Counted from the first letter of the stretch, positions 1 through 8,225 are shown. The stretch is 35,771 nucleotides of DNA from Geobacteraceae bacterium (GCA_025355325.1 JANXZX010000117.1:1-35771), one strand, 5' to 3'. Notes: generated from the sequence alone by a model not told the origin. Program-made: numbers and translations.

Positions 1-1
1 G

Positions 2-14
2 TCAGCCCTTGACA
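2..14. repeat. Left 13-bp inverted repeat flanking the RAYT gene
   Basis: TCAGCCCTTGACA at 2-14 is the exact reverse complement of 1023-1035. The first 13 bases (GTCAGCCCTTGAC, 1-13) also form a short hairpin with arms GTCA and TGAC. The repeat lies at the window edge, so its outer limit cannot be seen. Confidence 0.75.
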
Positions 15-66
15 CGAAACATATATTTATATAAGTTCCCTTAATCTCTCGGGGGGGGGCTTTTCA

Positions 67-1035
67 ATGGCGAGACCACTACGAATAGAATATGAAGGTG
101 CTTTGTATCATGTTACCGCGCGAGGTAATGAACGGGGAAAGATCTTCTTTACTAAATCTGACTACCAGAAATTCAAAGAATACCTTGCTGACGTGCAAGA
201 AAAGTATGGAGTTATTCTCCATTGCTATGTCCTTATGACAAACCATTATCATCTACTTATTGAAACACCAGAAAAGAACCTGAGTAAGATAATGCATTTT
301 CTAAACAGTTGCTATACAACGTATATAAACATCAAGAGAAAGCGAAATGGTCACCTTTTGCAGGGCAGGTATAAGTCAATTGTTATTGACAAAAGCAGCT
401 ATCTTCAGGAATTGAGCAGGTATATTCATCTTAATCCTGTGCGGGCAAAAATGGTTGATCGTCCAGAAGAATATCCCTACAGCAGTTATAACGCATATAT
501 CTCGGACATCGACGAGCTTGTTACATCAACAGCGGTTTTATCAATGTTTCACCAAGATATTGCAATCGCGAGAGAAAAATACAGGGTATTTATAGAAAAC
601 TCACCGATAGGAGAAATTGAAAATCCTTTTAAAAATGTTTACGGTGGAATGATTTTAGGCAACCCGGCTTTTATCAAAAGCACTTTGCAACGGATTGACG
701 GAAACAATTTGGACAATCAGGAAATATGTCACAGAAAAGCGTTGCAGGCACTCCATAACGTCGATGATATAATCACGATCATTTGTAAGCGAAGAGGTCT
801 GCTACGGGAAGAGTTATTCAGTAAAGACCGGAACAATCTCCGGAAAATATGCATATATCTGATGAAGAAATACGCCGCTGAGACTAATCGACAGATAGGG
901 GCGCTATTTGGTGGAATGAGCCATCTTGCTGTAGCTAAAGCTTATCAGCGAATTATTTTTGACTTTAAAACAGATACATCTCTGAGAAAAGAAATAGAGT
1001 GGTATGAAAATGAATTGTCGCATGTCAAGGGCTGA
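67..1035 (+). CDS. REP-associated tyrosine transposase (Y1/HUH family) with DnaA-like C-terminus
   Basis: The 322-residue product has the Y1 transposase fold signature: an HUH metal-binding motif (His60-Tyr-His62 in TNHYHLLIE) followed by a segment RYIHLNPVRA typical of RAYT proteins, with the nucleophilic tyrosine probably Tyr112 or Tyr119. Such enzymes nick and join single-stranded DNA at small palindromes. The C-terminal part (about 250-312, with RQIGALFGGMSHLAVAKA) resembles the DNA-binding domain IV of DnaA (consensus IGxxFGGRDHxTV), an arrangement I know from long RAYT-type proteins. The gene is AT-richer than the pan genes beside it. Its stop codon lies inside an inverted repeat whose partner is at the left edge of the window. 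No good ribosome binding site is seen; a run of nine G lies at 51-59. Family assignment is firm; mobility is inference. Confidence 0.9.
   Translation: MARPLRIEYEGALYHVTARGNERGKIFFTKSDYQKFKEYLADVQEKYGVILHCYVLMTNHYHLLIETPEKNLSKIMHFLNSCYTTYINIKRKRNGHLLQGRYKSIVIDKSSYLQELSRYIHLNPVRAKMVDRPEEYPYSSYNAYISDIDELVTSTAVLSMFHQDIAIAREKYRVFIENSPIGEIENPFKNVYGGMILGNPAFIKSTLQRIDGNNLDNQEICHRKALQALHNVDDIITIICKRRGLLREELFSKDRNNLRKICIYLMKKYAAETNRQIGALFGGMSHLAVAKAYQRIIFDFKTDTSLRKEIEWYENELSHVKG
1023..1035. repeat. Right 13-bp inverted repeat, overlapping the RAYT stop codon
   Basis: TGTCAAGGGCTGA pairs perfectly with positions 2-14. Its last three bases are the stop codon of the transposase gene. Together the two arms bracket about 1.03 kb that contains only the transposase gene, which is what a minimal RAYT unit would look like. 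Confidence 0.75.
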
Positions 1036-1043
1036 ACCTACTT

Positions 1044-1895
1044 TTACAATTCCTCTCCAAGTACTGTATTGTCGATCAACCGGGTTTGTCCTATTTTTAC
1101 TGCCAAAGCCAGCAGAGTATCACTGTCGGCAACTTCCTGATCTTGCAGCAGCACACCATCTCTCATTTCAACATAGTCGATAGTTGCCGATGGTTCCTGT
1201 TCAATAACGGCTCGCGTCTCCCTGGTCAGGACGGCGATTGAACGTTCTCCGCCAGCAAACAGTTCGCGAGCACGTTTAATGGCACGAACCAGGCAAAGGG
1301 CACTCTGCCGCTCTGACGGTGACAGGTAGGCGTTGCGTGAACTCATCGCCAGTCCGTCCGCCTCACGCACTATCGGCATGCCGACAATCTCCACCGGCAT
1401 GTTCAGATCTGCTGCCATGCGCCTGATTACCGCCAATTGCTGATAATCCTTGCAGCCAAAAAACGCTACGTCGGGTCGGACGATATTGAAAAGCTTGGCG
1501 ACAACAGTTGCCACACCGTCAAAGTGCCCCGGGCGGCTGGCACCGCAGAGCGGCAGCGCAATATCCCGCACGGTGACTCCGGTCTGAAACCCCTGCGGAT
1601 ACATCTCGGCAGCGGTAGGGACGAAAACAATGTCAACACCGCACGCCTCGGCGATCTTGCAGTCGCCTTCCATATTGCGCGGATACCGGTCCAGATCCTC
1701 ATTTTGCCCGAACTGGATCGGGTTGACAAAAATTGAAAGCACCAGGACATCACCACGCTTGCGCCCTTCACGCAGCAGCGATGCATGCCCTTCGTGCAGA
1801 AACCCCATGGTCGGGACAAACGCGATACGCCTCCCCTCCCGTTCCGGGGCGATTGCTAGCGCCTGCATATGCATAATGCTGTTGATTATTTTCAT
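1044..1895 (-). CDS. panC: Pantothenate synthetase
   Basis: PanC condenses pantoate with beta-alanine using ATP, the last step of pantothenate (vitamin B5) synthesis, in the cytoplasm. The 283-residue product carries the family signatures: [15 protein letters not shown] (ATP-binding HxGH-like motif), [26 protein letters not shown] and the MSSRNAYLS loop near the KMSKS position. The reading frame is open further upstream to 1928, but that extension runs through a palindrome and has no ribosome site. The ATG at 1895 has AGGAAC six bases upstream and gives the usual family length. It follows panB by 71 bp and is probably co-transcribed with it. Confidence 0.97.
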   Translation of the reverse strand: MKIINSIMHMQALAIAPEREGRRIAFVPTMGFLHEGHASLLREGRKRGDVLVLSIFVNPIQFGQNEDLDRYPRNMEGDCKIAEACGVDIVFVPTAAEMYPQGFQTGVTVRDIALPLCGASRPGHFDGVATVVAKLFNIVRPDVAFFGCKDYQQLAVIRRMAADLNMPVEIVGMPIVREADGLAMSSRNAYLSPSERQSALCLVRAIKRARELFAGGERSIAVLTRETRAVIEQEPSATIDYVEMRDGVLLQDQEVADSDTLLALAVKIGQTRLIDNTVLGEEL

Positions 1896-1908
1896 ATAGT
1901 TCCTATGG

Positions 1909-1964
1909 CTTCGACTCCGCTCAGCCAACGATTGTTTTCGACTGCTCCCTGAGCGGAGTCGAAG
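1909..1964. repeat. Palindromic repeat in the panB-panC gap
   Basis: CTTCGACTCCGCTCAG (1909-1924) and CTGAGCGGAGTCGAAG (1949-1964) are perfect 16-base inverted arms around a 24-base loop. The element fills most of the gap between the panB stop and the panC start. It can form a strong hairpin in the mRNA but has no U-run, so it is not a simple terminator. Similar TTCGACTCCGCTCAG palindromes occur between genes in many bacteria (from memory, not checked). It may be mobilised by a RAYT such as the one next door, which is inference. Confidence 0.85.
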
Positions 1965-1966
1965 GG

Positions 1967-2767
1967 TCAGCTGAATGAATGTTCTTCTGTTGGAAACTCG
2001 CCGTTCCTGACCTCAGCCACATACTGCGTAACTGCGGCGGATATAATCGGTCCAAGATCGGCATAGCGCTTGACAAATTTGGGCGAGTATTTTTCACACA
2101 AACCGAGAATGTCGTGAATGACCAGCACCTGGCCATCGCAGGACGGCCCCGCTCCGATGCCGATAGTCGGGATAGTCAGTTCGGCGGTGATCTCTGCCGC
2201 CAGCGACGCCGGAATACCTTCCAGCACTACGGCAAACGCGCCGGCATGTTGTACTGCATAGGCGTCATCCATGATCCGTTCAGCCTGCTCGTTTCTGCCC
2301 TGGACTTTATAGCCCCCCATGCGATGAACCGATTGCGGCGTCAAGCCGATGTGCGCCATTACCGGAATATCAATGGCCGCAACGGCCCGGATAACGTGGG
2401 TCATGCTGCTGCCGCCTTCAACTTTGACCGCCTCGGCGCCACCTTCCTTGATCATCCGGCCACAATTGCGACAGGCATCTTCAATGCCGGTCTGATAGGA
2501 CATAAAGGGCATATCGGCGACCACGAGGGCTTTCGGATCAGCACGTTTTACTGCCCGCGTATGATACAACATTTCATCCATGGTTACCGGCAGGGTCGTG
2601 TCATGGCCGGCAAAAACGACACCGGCGGAATCGCCCACTAAAATGACGTCAATCCCGCTGCCGTCAATAAGACGGGTAAAGGGAAAATCATATGATGTCA
2701 GAACCGAAATGCGCTGCCCGTTCTGCTTCATTTTCAGGATATCAGGTATTGTAACTTTCTTTCTCAT
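1967..2767 (-). CDS. panB: 3-methyl-2-oxobutanoate hydroxymethyltransferase
   Basis: PanB transfers a hydroxymethyl group from methylene-tetrahydrofolate to 2-oxoisovalerate to make ketopantoate, the first committed pantothenate step. The 266-residue protein starts with the typical [11 protein letters not shown] segment and shows [66 protein letters not shown] and [20 protein letters not shown], all family hallmarks. GGGAG lies seven bases before the ATG. It is upstream of panC on the same strand. No panD or panE is in the window. Confidence 0.97.
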   Translation of the reverse strand: MRKKVTIPDILKMKQNGQRISVLTSYDFPFTRLIDGSGIDVILVGDSAGVVFAGHDTTLPVTMDEMLYHTRAVKRADPKALVVADMPFMSYQTGIEDACRNCGRMIKEGGAEAVKVEGGSSMTHVIRAVAAIDIPVMAHIGLTPQSVHRMGGYKVQGRNEQAERIMDDAYAVQHAGAFAVVLEGIPASLAAEITAELTIPTIGIGAGPSCDGQVLVIHDILGLCEKYSPKFVKRYADLGPIISAAVTQYVAEVRNGEFPTEEHSFS

Positions 2768-2790
2768 ACAGCTCCCATTTGTATTTATCA

Positions 2791-2978
2791 GAATTTATCC
2801 TAAAAAAAGCATTTGAAACACAGAGCAACTGAGCAACGGAGCAAAAACAAAGAAGAATTCAGGTTAAAACCAGAAATAATAACTCACCATTTTGGTTATG
2901 CCTGTTGTTGATGTAACAGTTTGATTCTCTGTTGCTCAGTTGCTCTGTGGTTCATGAACTGCCGATTTTAGGTTCATT
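2791..2978. mobile_element. MITE-like repeat, copy 1
   Basis: A non-coding element of about 185 bp ends in long imperfect inverted repeats. A perfect 19-bp core, CACAGAGCAACTGAGCAAC (2819-2837), matches the reverse complement at 2931-2949, and outer weaker pairing includes CCTAAAA against TTTTAGG. Nearly the same sequence recurs in the same orientation at 28485-28663, including the shared unpaired middle (AAATAATAACTCACCATTTT). The element lies upstream of panB, and its left end is about 25 bases from the panB start. Repetition, terminal inverted repeats and lack of coding potential fit a miniature inverted-repeat element. No target-site duplication was identified with confidence. Confidence 0.85.
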
Positions 2979-3007
2979 ACAGGTATTTTTTTCTGCCATC
3001 TGACAAA

Positions 3008-3031
3008 CAAAAAACGCGCCGGAGGGCGCGT
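3008..3031 (-). terminator. Rho-independent terminator (leftward)
   Basis: On the minus strand the arms ACGCGCC (3025-3031) and GGCGCGT (3014-3020) close a four-base loop (CTCC) and are followed by six T (3009-3014). It ends leftward transcription coming from the chemoreceptor gene or from a transcript starting in the 3032-3244 stretch. Confidence 0.9.
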
Positions 3032-3244
3032 CGAGAACGGTCAGATCGGTGTTATTTAAAAACCAGTCCCGGGGGATTCCCCTGCCGTCCCGGTTCGCTT
3101 CCGAATCCGTGCGGTATGTGCTGCTGCAAACTGCCGACTTCTGATCAACTCCCGGTGGGGTAGCCGTCAAGGCAGGCGTATCTAAATATCAGAGCATAAA
3201 TTTTAAATCCAGATATTTATTCACAACCCTATATATTCACCTGC
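3032..3244 (-). other. Unassigned non-coding stretch ending in a terminator
   Basis: These 213 bases between the chemoreceptor stop and the terminator are GC-rich and contain several short complementary stretches (for example GGGGAA/TTCCCC-type pairs around 3070-3085 and CCGGTT/AACCGG-like runs nearby). An open frame at 2952-3170 runs through the terminator hairpin and into the MITE and looks accidental. The stretch could be a long 3' untranslated region, a small RNA, or a relic. I recognise no RNA family in it. Confidence 0.4.
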
Positions 3245-5224
3245 TCAAAGAGGACAGGTCAGGTTTTTCATCTGCTCCAGTTCCTTGACAACCTCGGTAC
3301 TCTGGGCTCTGCGCATTTCCATATTATCGAACATTTCGGTAACCATGTCGCTGACCAGTTCCACATTTTTGCGAATCACTTTGCCGTCATCAACCTGGCG
3401 TGATGTGGAATGCACCATTTCATGAGTCATATCCTTGATTGTCTCAATGGATCTGGCAATGCTTTTGGTTGCTTTGGACTGATCCGTCGATGCCGCGAAT
3501 ATCTGAGACGTCATGGAGCTGATCTCTTCCATGGAGCGCGCCACCAGCTGGACGCTGGTCACCTGTTCCTGTGTCGCCTGCTTGATCTGCTTGGTCATAT
3601 CGAGCGAGCAGTCGGAACTGTCAAAGATCGCCTTGAGAGATTCTCCCGTGGTGCGCCCCAGTTCAACCCCTCGCTGCACCAGATCCCTGCTTACCCTGAT
3701 ATTATTGGCGGCAGTTTTCGACTCAGTCATGATTTCTTCAATAATGGCGGTTATTTCACCGGTTGAATGACCGGTCTGAAGCGACAGGTTGCGCATCTCA
3801 TCAGCAACAACACCAAAGCTTTTTCCGTATTCACCGGCCTGGGCAGCAATGATGGATGCATTCAGTGCCAGCAGGTTGGTACGCTTTGTGATGTCGTTAA
3901 TAACGCTGACGATGTTTTCAATGCGGGTGCTGTTCTCGGACAAACGCTGAATAGCGTCAAATGAAAGGCCTACGGAGTGCTTGATTTCGTCAAGAGCGCT
4001 GATCGTTTCCGTAACCACGGCCCGGCTCTCTTCGGCGCGTTCTTTTACCTGGTGTGACACCTCATGCGAAAGCGCCGCATTCTGTTCAACATTGCCGATG
4101 GTGCTGTAAATCTGCTCCATGGCTGATGCCGACTGATGAACAACTCCTGCCAGATGGTCAAGATTCCTGGTAACCTGCTCGATGGCAATCGAAATCTGAT
4201 TAACAGCAGAACTGGTTTCATCTATCGAGGCCATCACCCCTTCTGAAGCCGAGGCAATAATTGAAGTCCCGTCTGCGACGGAATCAACGCCATTTTGCAA
4301 GTTGGCCACATTTCTGGAATACTGGCCGCGGCTCGCCAGAAGAAATTTGAATGAACTCTCCATTTCGGAGGTAAGAGTGTCGATCGACGTCAGCAGATTG
4401 ATACGGGTTACGGCCGCCGCCACCTGATCCGCAAACAGAATGATGGTATCGACGTCCGAATCGTTAAGGGCACGGTGACTGTTTTTATTGTCGATTCCGA
4501 AGACTCCGATAGAATTGTTCTTCACGACGATCGGACAGAGGATAAAACTTCGTGAACGCAACGGCGAGAGGGCGTTGTGAGGAGGCTTCAAATGGTAGTC
4601 GTCAGGATAGCGGGAGATATCATCAATCAGATACACTTTTCGTTCATTAAAACACTTCCCGATAACTCCGATACTTGAATCTATCGGCATTTCAACAGCG
4701 GAAGTATCAAAACCCTCCGTCCCGACTGCGGCAAAAAAGCGAAGATTCTTGCCGTCCTCCGCCATCAATATATTGACGCGCTCGTACCCCAGAATATTAT
4801 GCAATCCCTCGGCACAGAGCATCAACACCTCGTCGAGATTGAGCGACTTCTGAAGTTTGCTGCTGATTTGATGAAAATTCTTGATGTTCCTGTCCAGCAC
4901 TTTGTAACGATTTTCAAAAATTTCCTTCTGTTCGCCAACTTCCTTATGAAGGATGTTAAGCTCTACGGCCCGTGCGCGGAGTTCATCCCCGTTATTGCCG
5001 ATTAAATATCCAAGCACAGCAAGGACAATGGCAGTTCCGCCACCCATATACGTGTACTGGGCAAAATGCTCACTATCCCTGAAAACATCATTGAGAATCT
5101 GCTCAAAGAGCCCGTGTGAGGGATCATAAAAGAAAAGCAGCCTGATCGCGATCCAGCCGACAGGGGCACCAACGCCAAGCAGACATCCGCCGATTGAAAA
5201 AAGAGTTGAATGCCTTTTTATCAT
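3245..5224 (-). CDS. Methyl-accepting chemotaxis protein with GAF domain
   Basis: The 659-residue chemoreceptor would pass sensory input to CheW/CheA. It has two membrane segments (about 10-32 and 58-76), a short coiled coil, a GAF domain (about 125-275, containing GVIGKCFNERKVYLIDD and PIVVKNNSIGVFGIDNK) and a long helical signalling domain (about 300-640). The hairpin tip is present but divergent: RTNLLALNASIIAAQAGEYGK (about 448-468), where the common form has NAAIEAARAGE, followed by FGVVADEMRNLS. There is almost no periplasmic domain (about 25 residues), so sensing is probably by the cytoplasmic GAF domain. It starts 30 bp after the PilZ gene and is probably in one operon with it. Confidence 0.92.
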   Translation of the reverse strand: MIKRHSTLFSIGGCLLGVGAPVGWIAIRLLFFYDPSHGLFEQILNDVFRDSEHFAQYTYMGGGTAIVLAVLGYLIGNNGDELRARAVELNILHKEVGEQKEIFENRYKVLDRNIKNFHQISSKLQKSLNLDEVLMLCAEGLHNILGYERVNILMAEDGKNLRFFAAVGTEGFDTSAVEMPIDSSIGVIGKCFNERKVYLIDDISRYPDDYHLKPPHNALSPLRSRSFILCPIVVKNNSIGVFGIDNKNSHRALNDSDVDTIILFADQVAAAVTRINLLTSIDTLTSEMESSFKFLLASRGQYSRNVANLQNGVDSVADGTSIIASASEGVMASIDETSSAVNQISIAIEQVTRNLDHLAGVVHQSASAMEQIYSTIGNVEQNAALSHEVSHQVKERAEESRAVVTETISALDEIKHSVGLSFDAIQRLSENSTRIENIVSVINDITKRTNLLALNASIIAAQAGEYGKSFGVVADEMRNLSLQTGHSTGEITAIIEEIMTESKTAANNIRVSRDLVQRGVELGRTTGESLKAIFDSSDCSLDMTKQIKQATQEQVTSVQLVARSMEEISSMTSQIFAASTDQSKATKSIARSIETIKDMTHEMVHSTSRQVDDGKVIRKNVELVSDMVTEMFDNMEMRRAQSTEVVKELEQMKNLTCPL

Positions 5225-5254
5225 GACTTCAGTACCCCTGCGAAAGGACGGATA

Positions 5255-5629
5255 TTATTTTTCGGAAGAAAATTTTTCATCGATTGATTGGCCGATTTCT
5301 TCCATGACCTTTTCCGCATCGTCAATATTATACGCAATAATGTTTTTCAGATGCATGTACGAATCTAGGTCTATTTTATCGAAAGTAAAGCCGATGCCAT
5401 CATCACATAAACGGGTGACAACCCCGTTGAAATTAACCGCAATCTCCGGAAGGGTGCCGGTAAGGACGATAGTAATATCAACCCGTTCACCATCATCAAG
5501 CTGCTCGCTGGTCATGAGAAACATACCGGTCATGCTGAGATCTCTTACCGCACCATGAAATTGTCGATCTGCAACCTTGATGGTCGCTCCGACATTAAAG
5601 CGTACACGGGAAAACTTGCGGGTACTCAT
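5255..5629 (-). CDS. PilZ domain protein, predicted cyclic-di-nucleotide receptor
   Basis: This 124-residue cytoplasmic protein is a single PilZ domain. The RxxxR motif is RKFSRVR near residues 4-10, and the second motif is DLSMTG (about 31-36), matching the (D/N)xSxxG pattern. Both motifs are needed for c-di-GMP binding in the family, so ligand binding is likely. A C-terminal helical tail follows (about 95-124). A very strong ribosome site (AGGAGGTG) precedes the ATG. It lies between fba and a chemoreceptor gene, which suggests that it ties cyclic-di-nucleotide level to motility or to that receptor; this role is inference. Confidence 0.92.
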   Translation of the reverse strand: MSTRKFSRVRFNVGATIKVADRQFHGAVRDLSMTGMFLMTSEQLDDGERVDITIVLTGTLPEIAVNFNGVVTRLCDDGIGFTFDKIDLDSYMHLKNIIAYNIDDAEKVMEEIGQSIDEKFSSEK

Positions 5630-5669
5630 CTTTCACCTCCTGCGGCGCCAGGCCGTCGAACACGAGACA

Positions 5670-6647
5670 TCATGCTTTTCCAGCCGAACCAAGAACCGTT
5701 TCATTTTTGTGTTTCACCAGCTTGACCAGCTCCTTGCGCGCTTCACCAAGATATTTACGGGGATCGAATTCTTTCGGATCCTTGGCGAAATATTCACGAA
5801 TTTTGGCAGTTACCGCCAGTCTTCCGTCGGAATCGATGTTAATCTTGCAGACAGCGCTCGCAGCGGCCCGGCGCAGCTGGTCTTCAGGGATTCCGACAGC
5901 TCCTGCGAGATTGCCGCCATACTGGTTGATCAATGCAACGTATTCCTGAACCACCGATGAGGCACCATGAAGAACAATCGGGAAGCCGGGGATGCGCTTT
6001 TCGCACTCTTCCAGGATATCGAAGCGGAGTGGCGGCACCGGTTGACCGGCCTTGAATTTAAAGGCTCCGTGGCTGGTTCCGATTGAGATTGCCAGCGAAT
6101 CGACGCCGGTCTTTTTTACAAACTCTTCGACCTCTTCAGGTTTTGTGTAGGTAGAGTGTTCTGCCGAAACTTCGTCCTCAATTCCGGCCAGAACTCCCAA
6201 CTCGGCTTCAACCGAAACATCAAACTGATGGGCATATTCGGCAACTTTTTTTGCAAGTGCCACATTCTCCTCGAACGGAAGATGCGAACCGTCAATCATG
6301 ACTGATGAAAAACCGCTATCGACGCAGGACTTGCACAGCTCAAACGTATCACCATGATCGAGGTGCAGGCAGATAGGAATGTTGGAGCCGGCTTCACGAG
6401 CCATCTGTACGGCCCCCATCGCCATACAGCGGAGCATGGTTTCATTTGCGTAACTGCGAGCGCCCTTGGAAACCTGAATAATAACGGGTGAGTTAGTTTC
6501 AACACAGGCGGTCACAATCGCCTGAAGCTGTTCAAGGTTATTGAAATTGTAGGCGGGAATGGCATATTTACCGGCCATGGCCTTGCTAAACATCTCTTTC
6601 GTGTTGGACAATCCTAAATCACGGTAGTGTACGTTCTGCTTTTCCAT
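5670..6647 (-). CDS. fba: Class II fructose-bisphosphate aldolase
   Basis: The enzyme cleaves or forms fructose 1,6-bisphosphate in glycolysis/gluconeogenesis using zinc. The 325-residue sequence shows the zinc and phosphate motifs: YNFNNLEQLQAI, HLDHGD (catalytic Asp and Zn ligands), DGSHLPFEENV, EAELG, IGTSHGAFKF (Zn His), VLHGASS (Zn His) and KINIDSDGR. Its length and the inserted segments suit the longer class II type common in deltaproteobacteria. GGGAG lies ahead of the ATG. It is 40 bp upstream of the PilZ gene, so the three genes may share a transcript, although a glycolytic enzyme with two signalling genes is an odd set. Confidence 0.96.
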   Translation of the reverse strand: MEKQNVHYRDLGLSNTKEMFSKAMAGKYAIPAYNFNNLEQLQAIVTACVETNSPVIIQVSKGARSYANETMLRCMAMGAVQMAREAGSNIPICLHLDHGDTFELCKSCVDSGFSSVMIDGSHLPFEENVALAKKVAEYAHQFDVSVEAELGVLAGIEDEVSAEHSTYTKPEEVEEFVKKTGVDSLAISIGTSHGAFKFKAGQPVPPLRFDILEECEKRIPGFPIVLHGASSVVQEYVALINQYGGNLAGAVGIPEDQLRRAAASAVCKINIDSDGRLAVTAKIREYFAKDPKEFDPRKYLGEARKELVKLVKHKNETVLGSAGKA

Positions 6648-6826
6648 TTCGTCTCCCTCGGTGCGTTATTTATGTGGATAACCACAGTGCATTCAAGCAT
6701 GTACGATTGATACAAATACCACGCAACTCTAGTATAATCAAGGCGTAAACTCACATGCGCCACATTGTTGAGGTCATGCAATGGCCATTTTTCACGGGAC
6801 TGAAACGGGAGGTTCTGAAGCACTCA
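6648..6826. other. Gap between fba and gluQ
   Basis: No gene is seen in these 179 bases. It should hold the leftward fba promoter. A weak match on the minus strand is TTGATT, 17 bases, TATTTG, between about 6709 and 6741. No terminator after gluQ is evident. Confidence 0.3.
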
Positions 6827-7792
6827 TTAAAACACCAGTGCACCACCATGAACTATCTGAGTGATCGGCTTGAAATGAGCTACACCCCAATCAAGAATAG
6901 CACAGCATGGATGCCCCGCAAGCTCCTGCGGTGGATTCTGACCGAGGAAATGGAGCACCGCACACAGCAGTTCCTGTTCCCGACCGGTCACCGTGCCGAG
7001 CTGGTGAGAAACCAGATGGTCGCGTTTGCTCAGTTTTGTACCGTCCGGACCGGTCACCAATGGCAAATGGCAGTAATCCGGCTGCGGAAAACCAAGCAGC
7101 CGTTGAAGATATATCTGCCGTGGCGTTGAAGCCAGAAGATCCTCTCCCCGCACCACCTGATTTACGCCGGCCAGGTAATCATCAACCACGACCGCCAGTT
7201 GATAGGCAAACTCTCCGTCGCCGCGCCGCACAATAAAATCCCCGGAAACCTGGGTGAGATTCTGGCAACAGCGCCCCTTCCGGAGGTCGGTAAAGCATAA
7301 TTCTTCATCCGGCACTCCAACTCGCCAGGAGCGTATGGCAGCGGCATCCCCGCTCCCCACCTTCATCCCTCCCCGGCATGCGCCATAATACGGAATGCAA
7401 TCGTCGTCGGGGTGGGGAGCTGATGTGCTAAGGGCAATTTCTTTGCGGGAACAGCCGCAGGGGTAGATTTCGCCTGCACGCTGTAGCTCTCCAAAAAAGC
7501 TGAGATAGTCACTCAGATTCCTGCTCTGAAAGGTCGCTTCACCATCCCAGAGCAGACCGAACGACTCCAGTGTACGCATGATATCATCGGCCATTCCGGG
7601 CACCTGACGCCGGGTATCAAGATCATCAAGTCTAAGCAGCCACCGTCCGCCGGACTGCCGGGCCATCAGATAGCTTCCTACTGCCGTTGCCAGTGAACCG
7701 GTGTGCAGTGCACCGGTCGGTGACGGTGCAAAGCGACCGACAATGGTAGTATCAGGGTTCCTTTCCACTAACTGAATCTGGCTGTCAGGCAA
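6827..7792 (-). CDS. gluQ: Glutamyl-Q tRNA(Asp) synthetase
   Basis: GluQ activates glutamate and attaches it to queuosine at position 34 of tRNA(Asp). The 321-residue protein is a truncated glutamyl-tRNA synthetase: it has the Rossmann catalytic core but no anticodon-binding domain. Visible motifs are GRFAPSPTGALHTGS (HIGH region, 20-33), RLDDLDT, the zinc cysteines 112, 114 and 139 (YPCGC and YGACR) and KLSKR (253-257). The start is uncertain: the frame opens with TTG at 7792, overlapping the ppnP stop by 8 bp and without a clear ribosome site, and a GTG at 7768 is an alternative. The overlap suggests translational coupling with ppnP. Confidence 0.94.
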   Translation of the reverse strand: MPDSQIQLVERNPDTTIVGRFAPSPTGALHTGSLATAVGSYLMARQSGGRWLLRLDDLDTRRQVPGMADDIMRTLESFGLLWDGEATFQSRNLSDYLSFFGELQRAGEIYPCGCSRKEIALSTSAPHPDDDCIPYYGACRGGMKVGSGDAAAIRSWRVGVPDEELCFTDLRKGRCCQNLTQVSGDFIVRRGDGEFAYQLAVVVDDYLAGVNQVVRGEDLLASTPRQIYLQRLLGFPQPDYCHLPLVTGPDGTKLSKRDHLVSHQLGTVTGREQELLCAVLHFLGQNPPQELAGHPCCAILDWGVAHFKPITQIVHGGALVF

Positions 7793-8099
7793 CGAAGGAG
7801 CAGCAATAATCGGTTACAACGGGCACCTTCATCAGAAAAACGGAGTTGGCCGGTACATCAAACGCTTCACCGCCAACTATTTTCTTCCACTCTTGACCAC
7901 CCTTCATCTGCCACTCCAGTTCACCCGACAAAATTTCCATAATTTCGGCGGTTCCGGTAGAAAATTCATATTCTCCCGCCTGCATAATGCCGAGCGTTTT
8001 CTTAGTGCCGTCTGCAAACAGAACGGTATGGCTGGCGACTTGACCACCGAAATAGATATTAGCTTTCTTGACAACGGTGACATTCTTGAATTCTGACAT
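7785..8099 (-). CDS. ppnP: Pyrimidine/purine nucleoside phosphorylase, PpnP (YaiE) family
   Basis: This 104-residue single-domain cupin matches the PpnP/YaiE (DUF1255) family, which splits nucleosides with phosphate into base and ribose 1-phosphate. Signature segments are VTVVKKANIYFGGQVASHTVLFADGT in two parts, KTLGIMQAGEYEFSTGTAE, MEILSGELEW, and the C-terminal GEAFDVPANSVFLMKV. The length is full for the family. AGGAG precedes the ATG by seven bases. It is followed directly, with overlap, by gluQ. The enzymatic role rests on family knowledge. Confidence 0.94.
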   Translation of the reverse strand: MSEFKNVTVVKKANIYFGGQVASHTVLFADGTKKTLGIMQAGEYEFSTGTAEIMEILSGELEWQMKGGQEWKKIVGGEAFDVPANSVFLMKVPVVTDYCCSFVA

Positions 8100-8165
8100 T
8101 CTGTTCTCCTAATAATGTAGTGTAGTGCGGCATGTATATACCGTTTTCAACCGGCGTGAAGCAAA

Positions 8166-8197
8166 TAAAAAAACCCGCAGGATCACTCCGGCGGGTT
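8166..8197 (-). terminator. Rho-independent terminator (leftward)
   Basis: On the minus strand AACCCGC (8191-8197) pairs with GCGGGTT (8172-8178) across a 12-base loop and is followed by a T-run (8166-8173). It ends the transcript of the small exported protein gene at 8226-8618, separating it from ppnP-gluQ. Confidence 0.88.
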
Positions 8198-8225
8198 CTT
8201 TGATACTGGTACAAACGCTGCGGGG

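Noticed and set aside
1896-1928. Upstream extension of panC to an ATG at 1928
   Set aside because: It would put palindrome sequence into the protein; the ATG at 1895 has a ribosome site and gives the standard N-terminus.
2952-3170. Possible 72-residue protein on the minus strand
   Set aside because: The frame runs through an intrinsic terminator and into a MITE, and has no family signature.
3032-3244. Riboswitch or known structural RNA (c-di-GMP, ZTP, guanidine and SRP types considered)
   Set aside because: Isolated short similarities only; no conserved core of any class could be matched on either strand.
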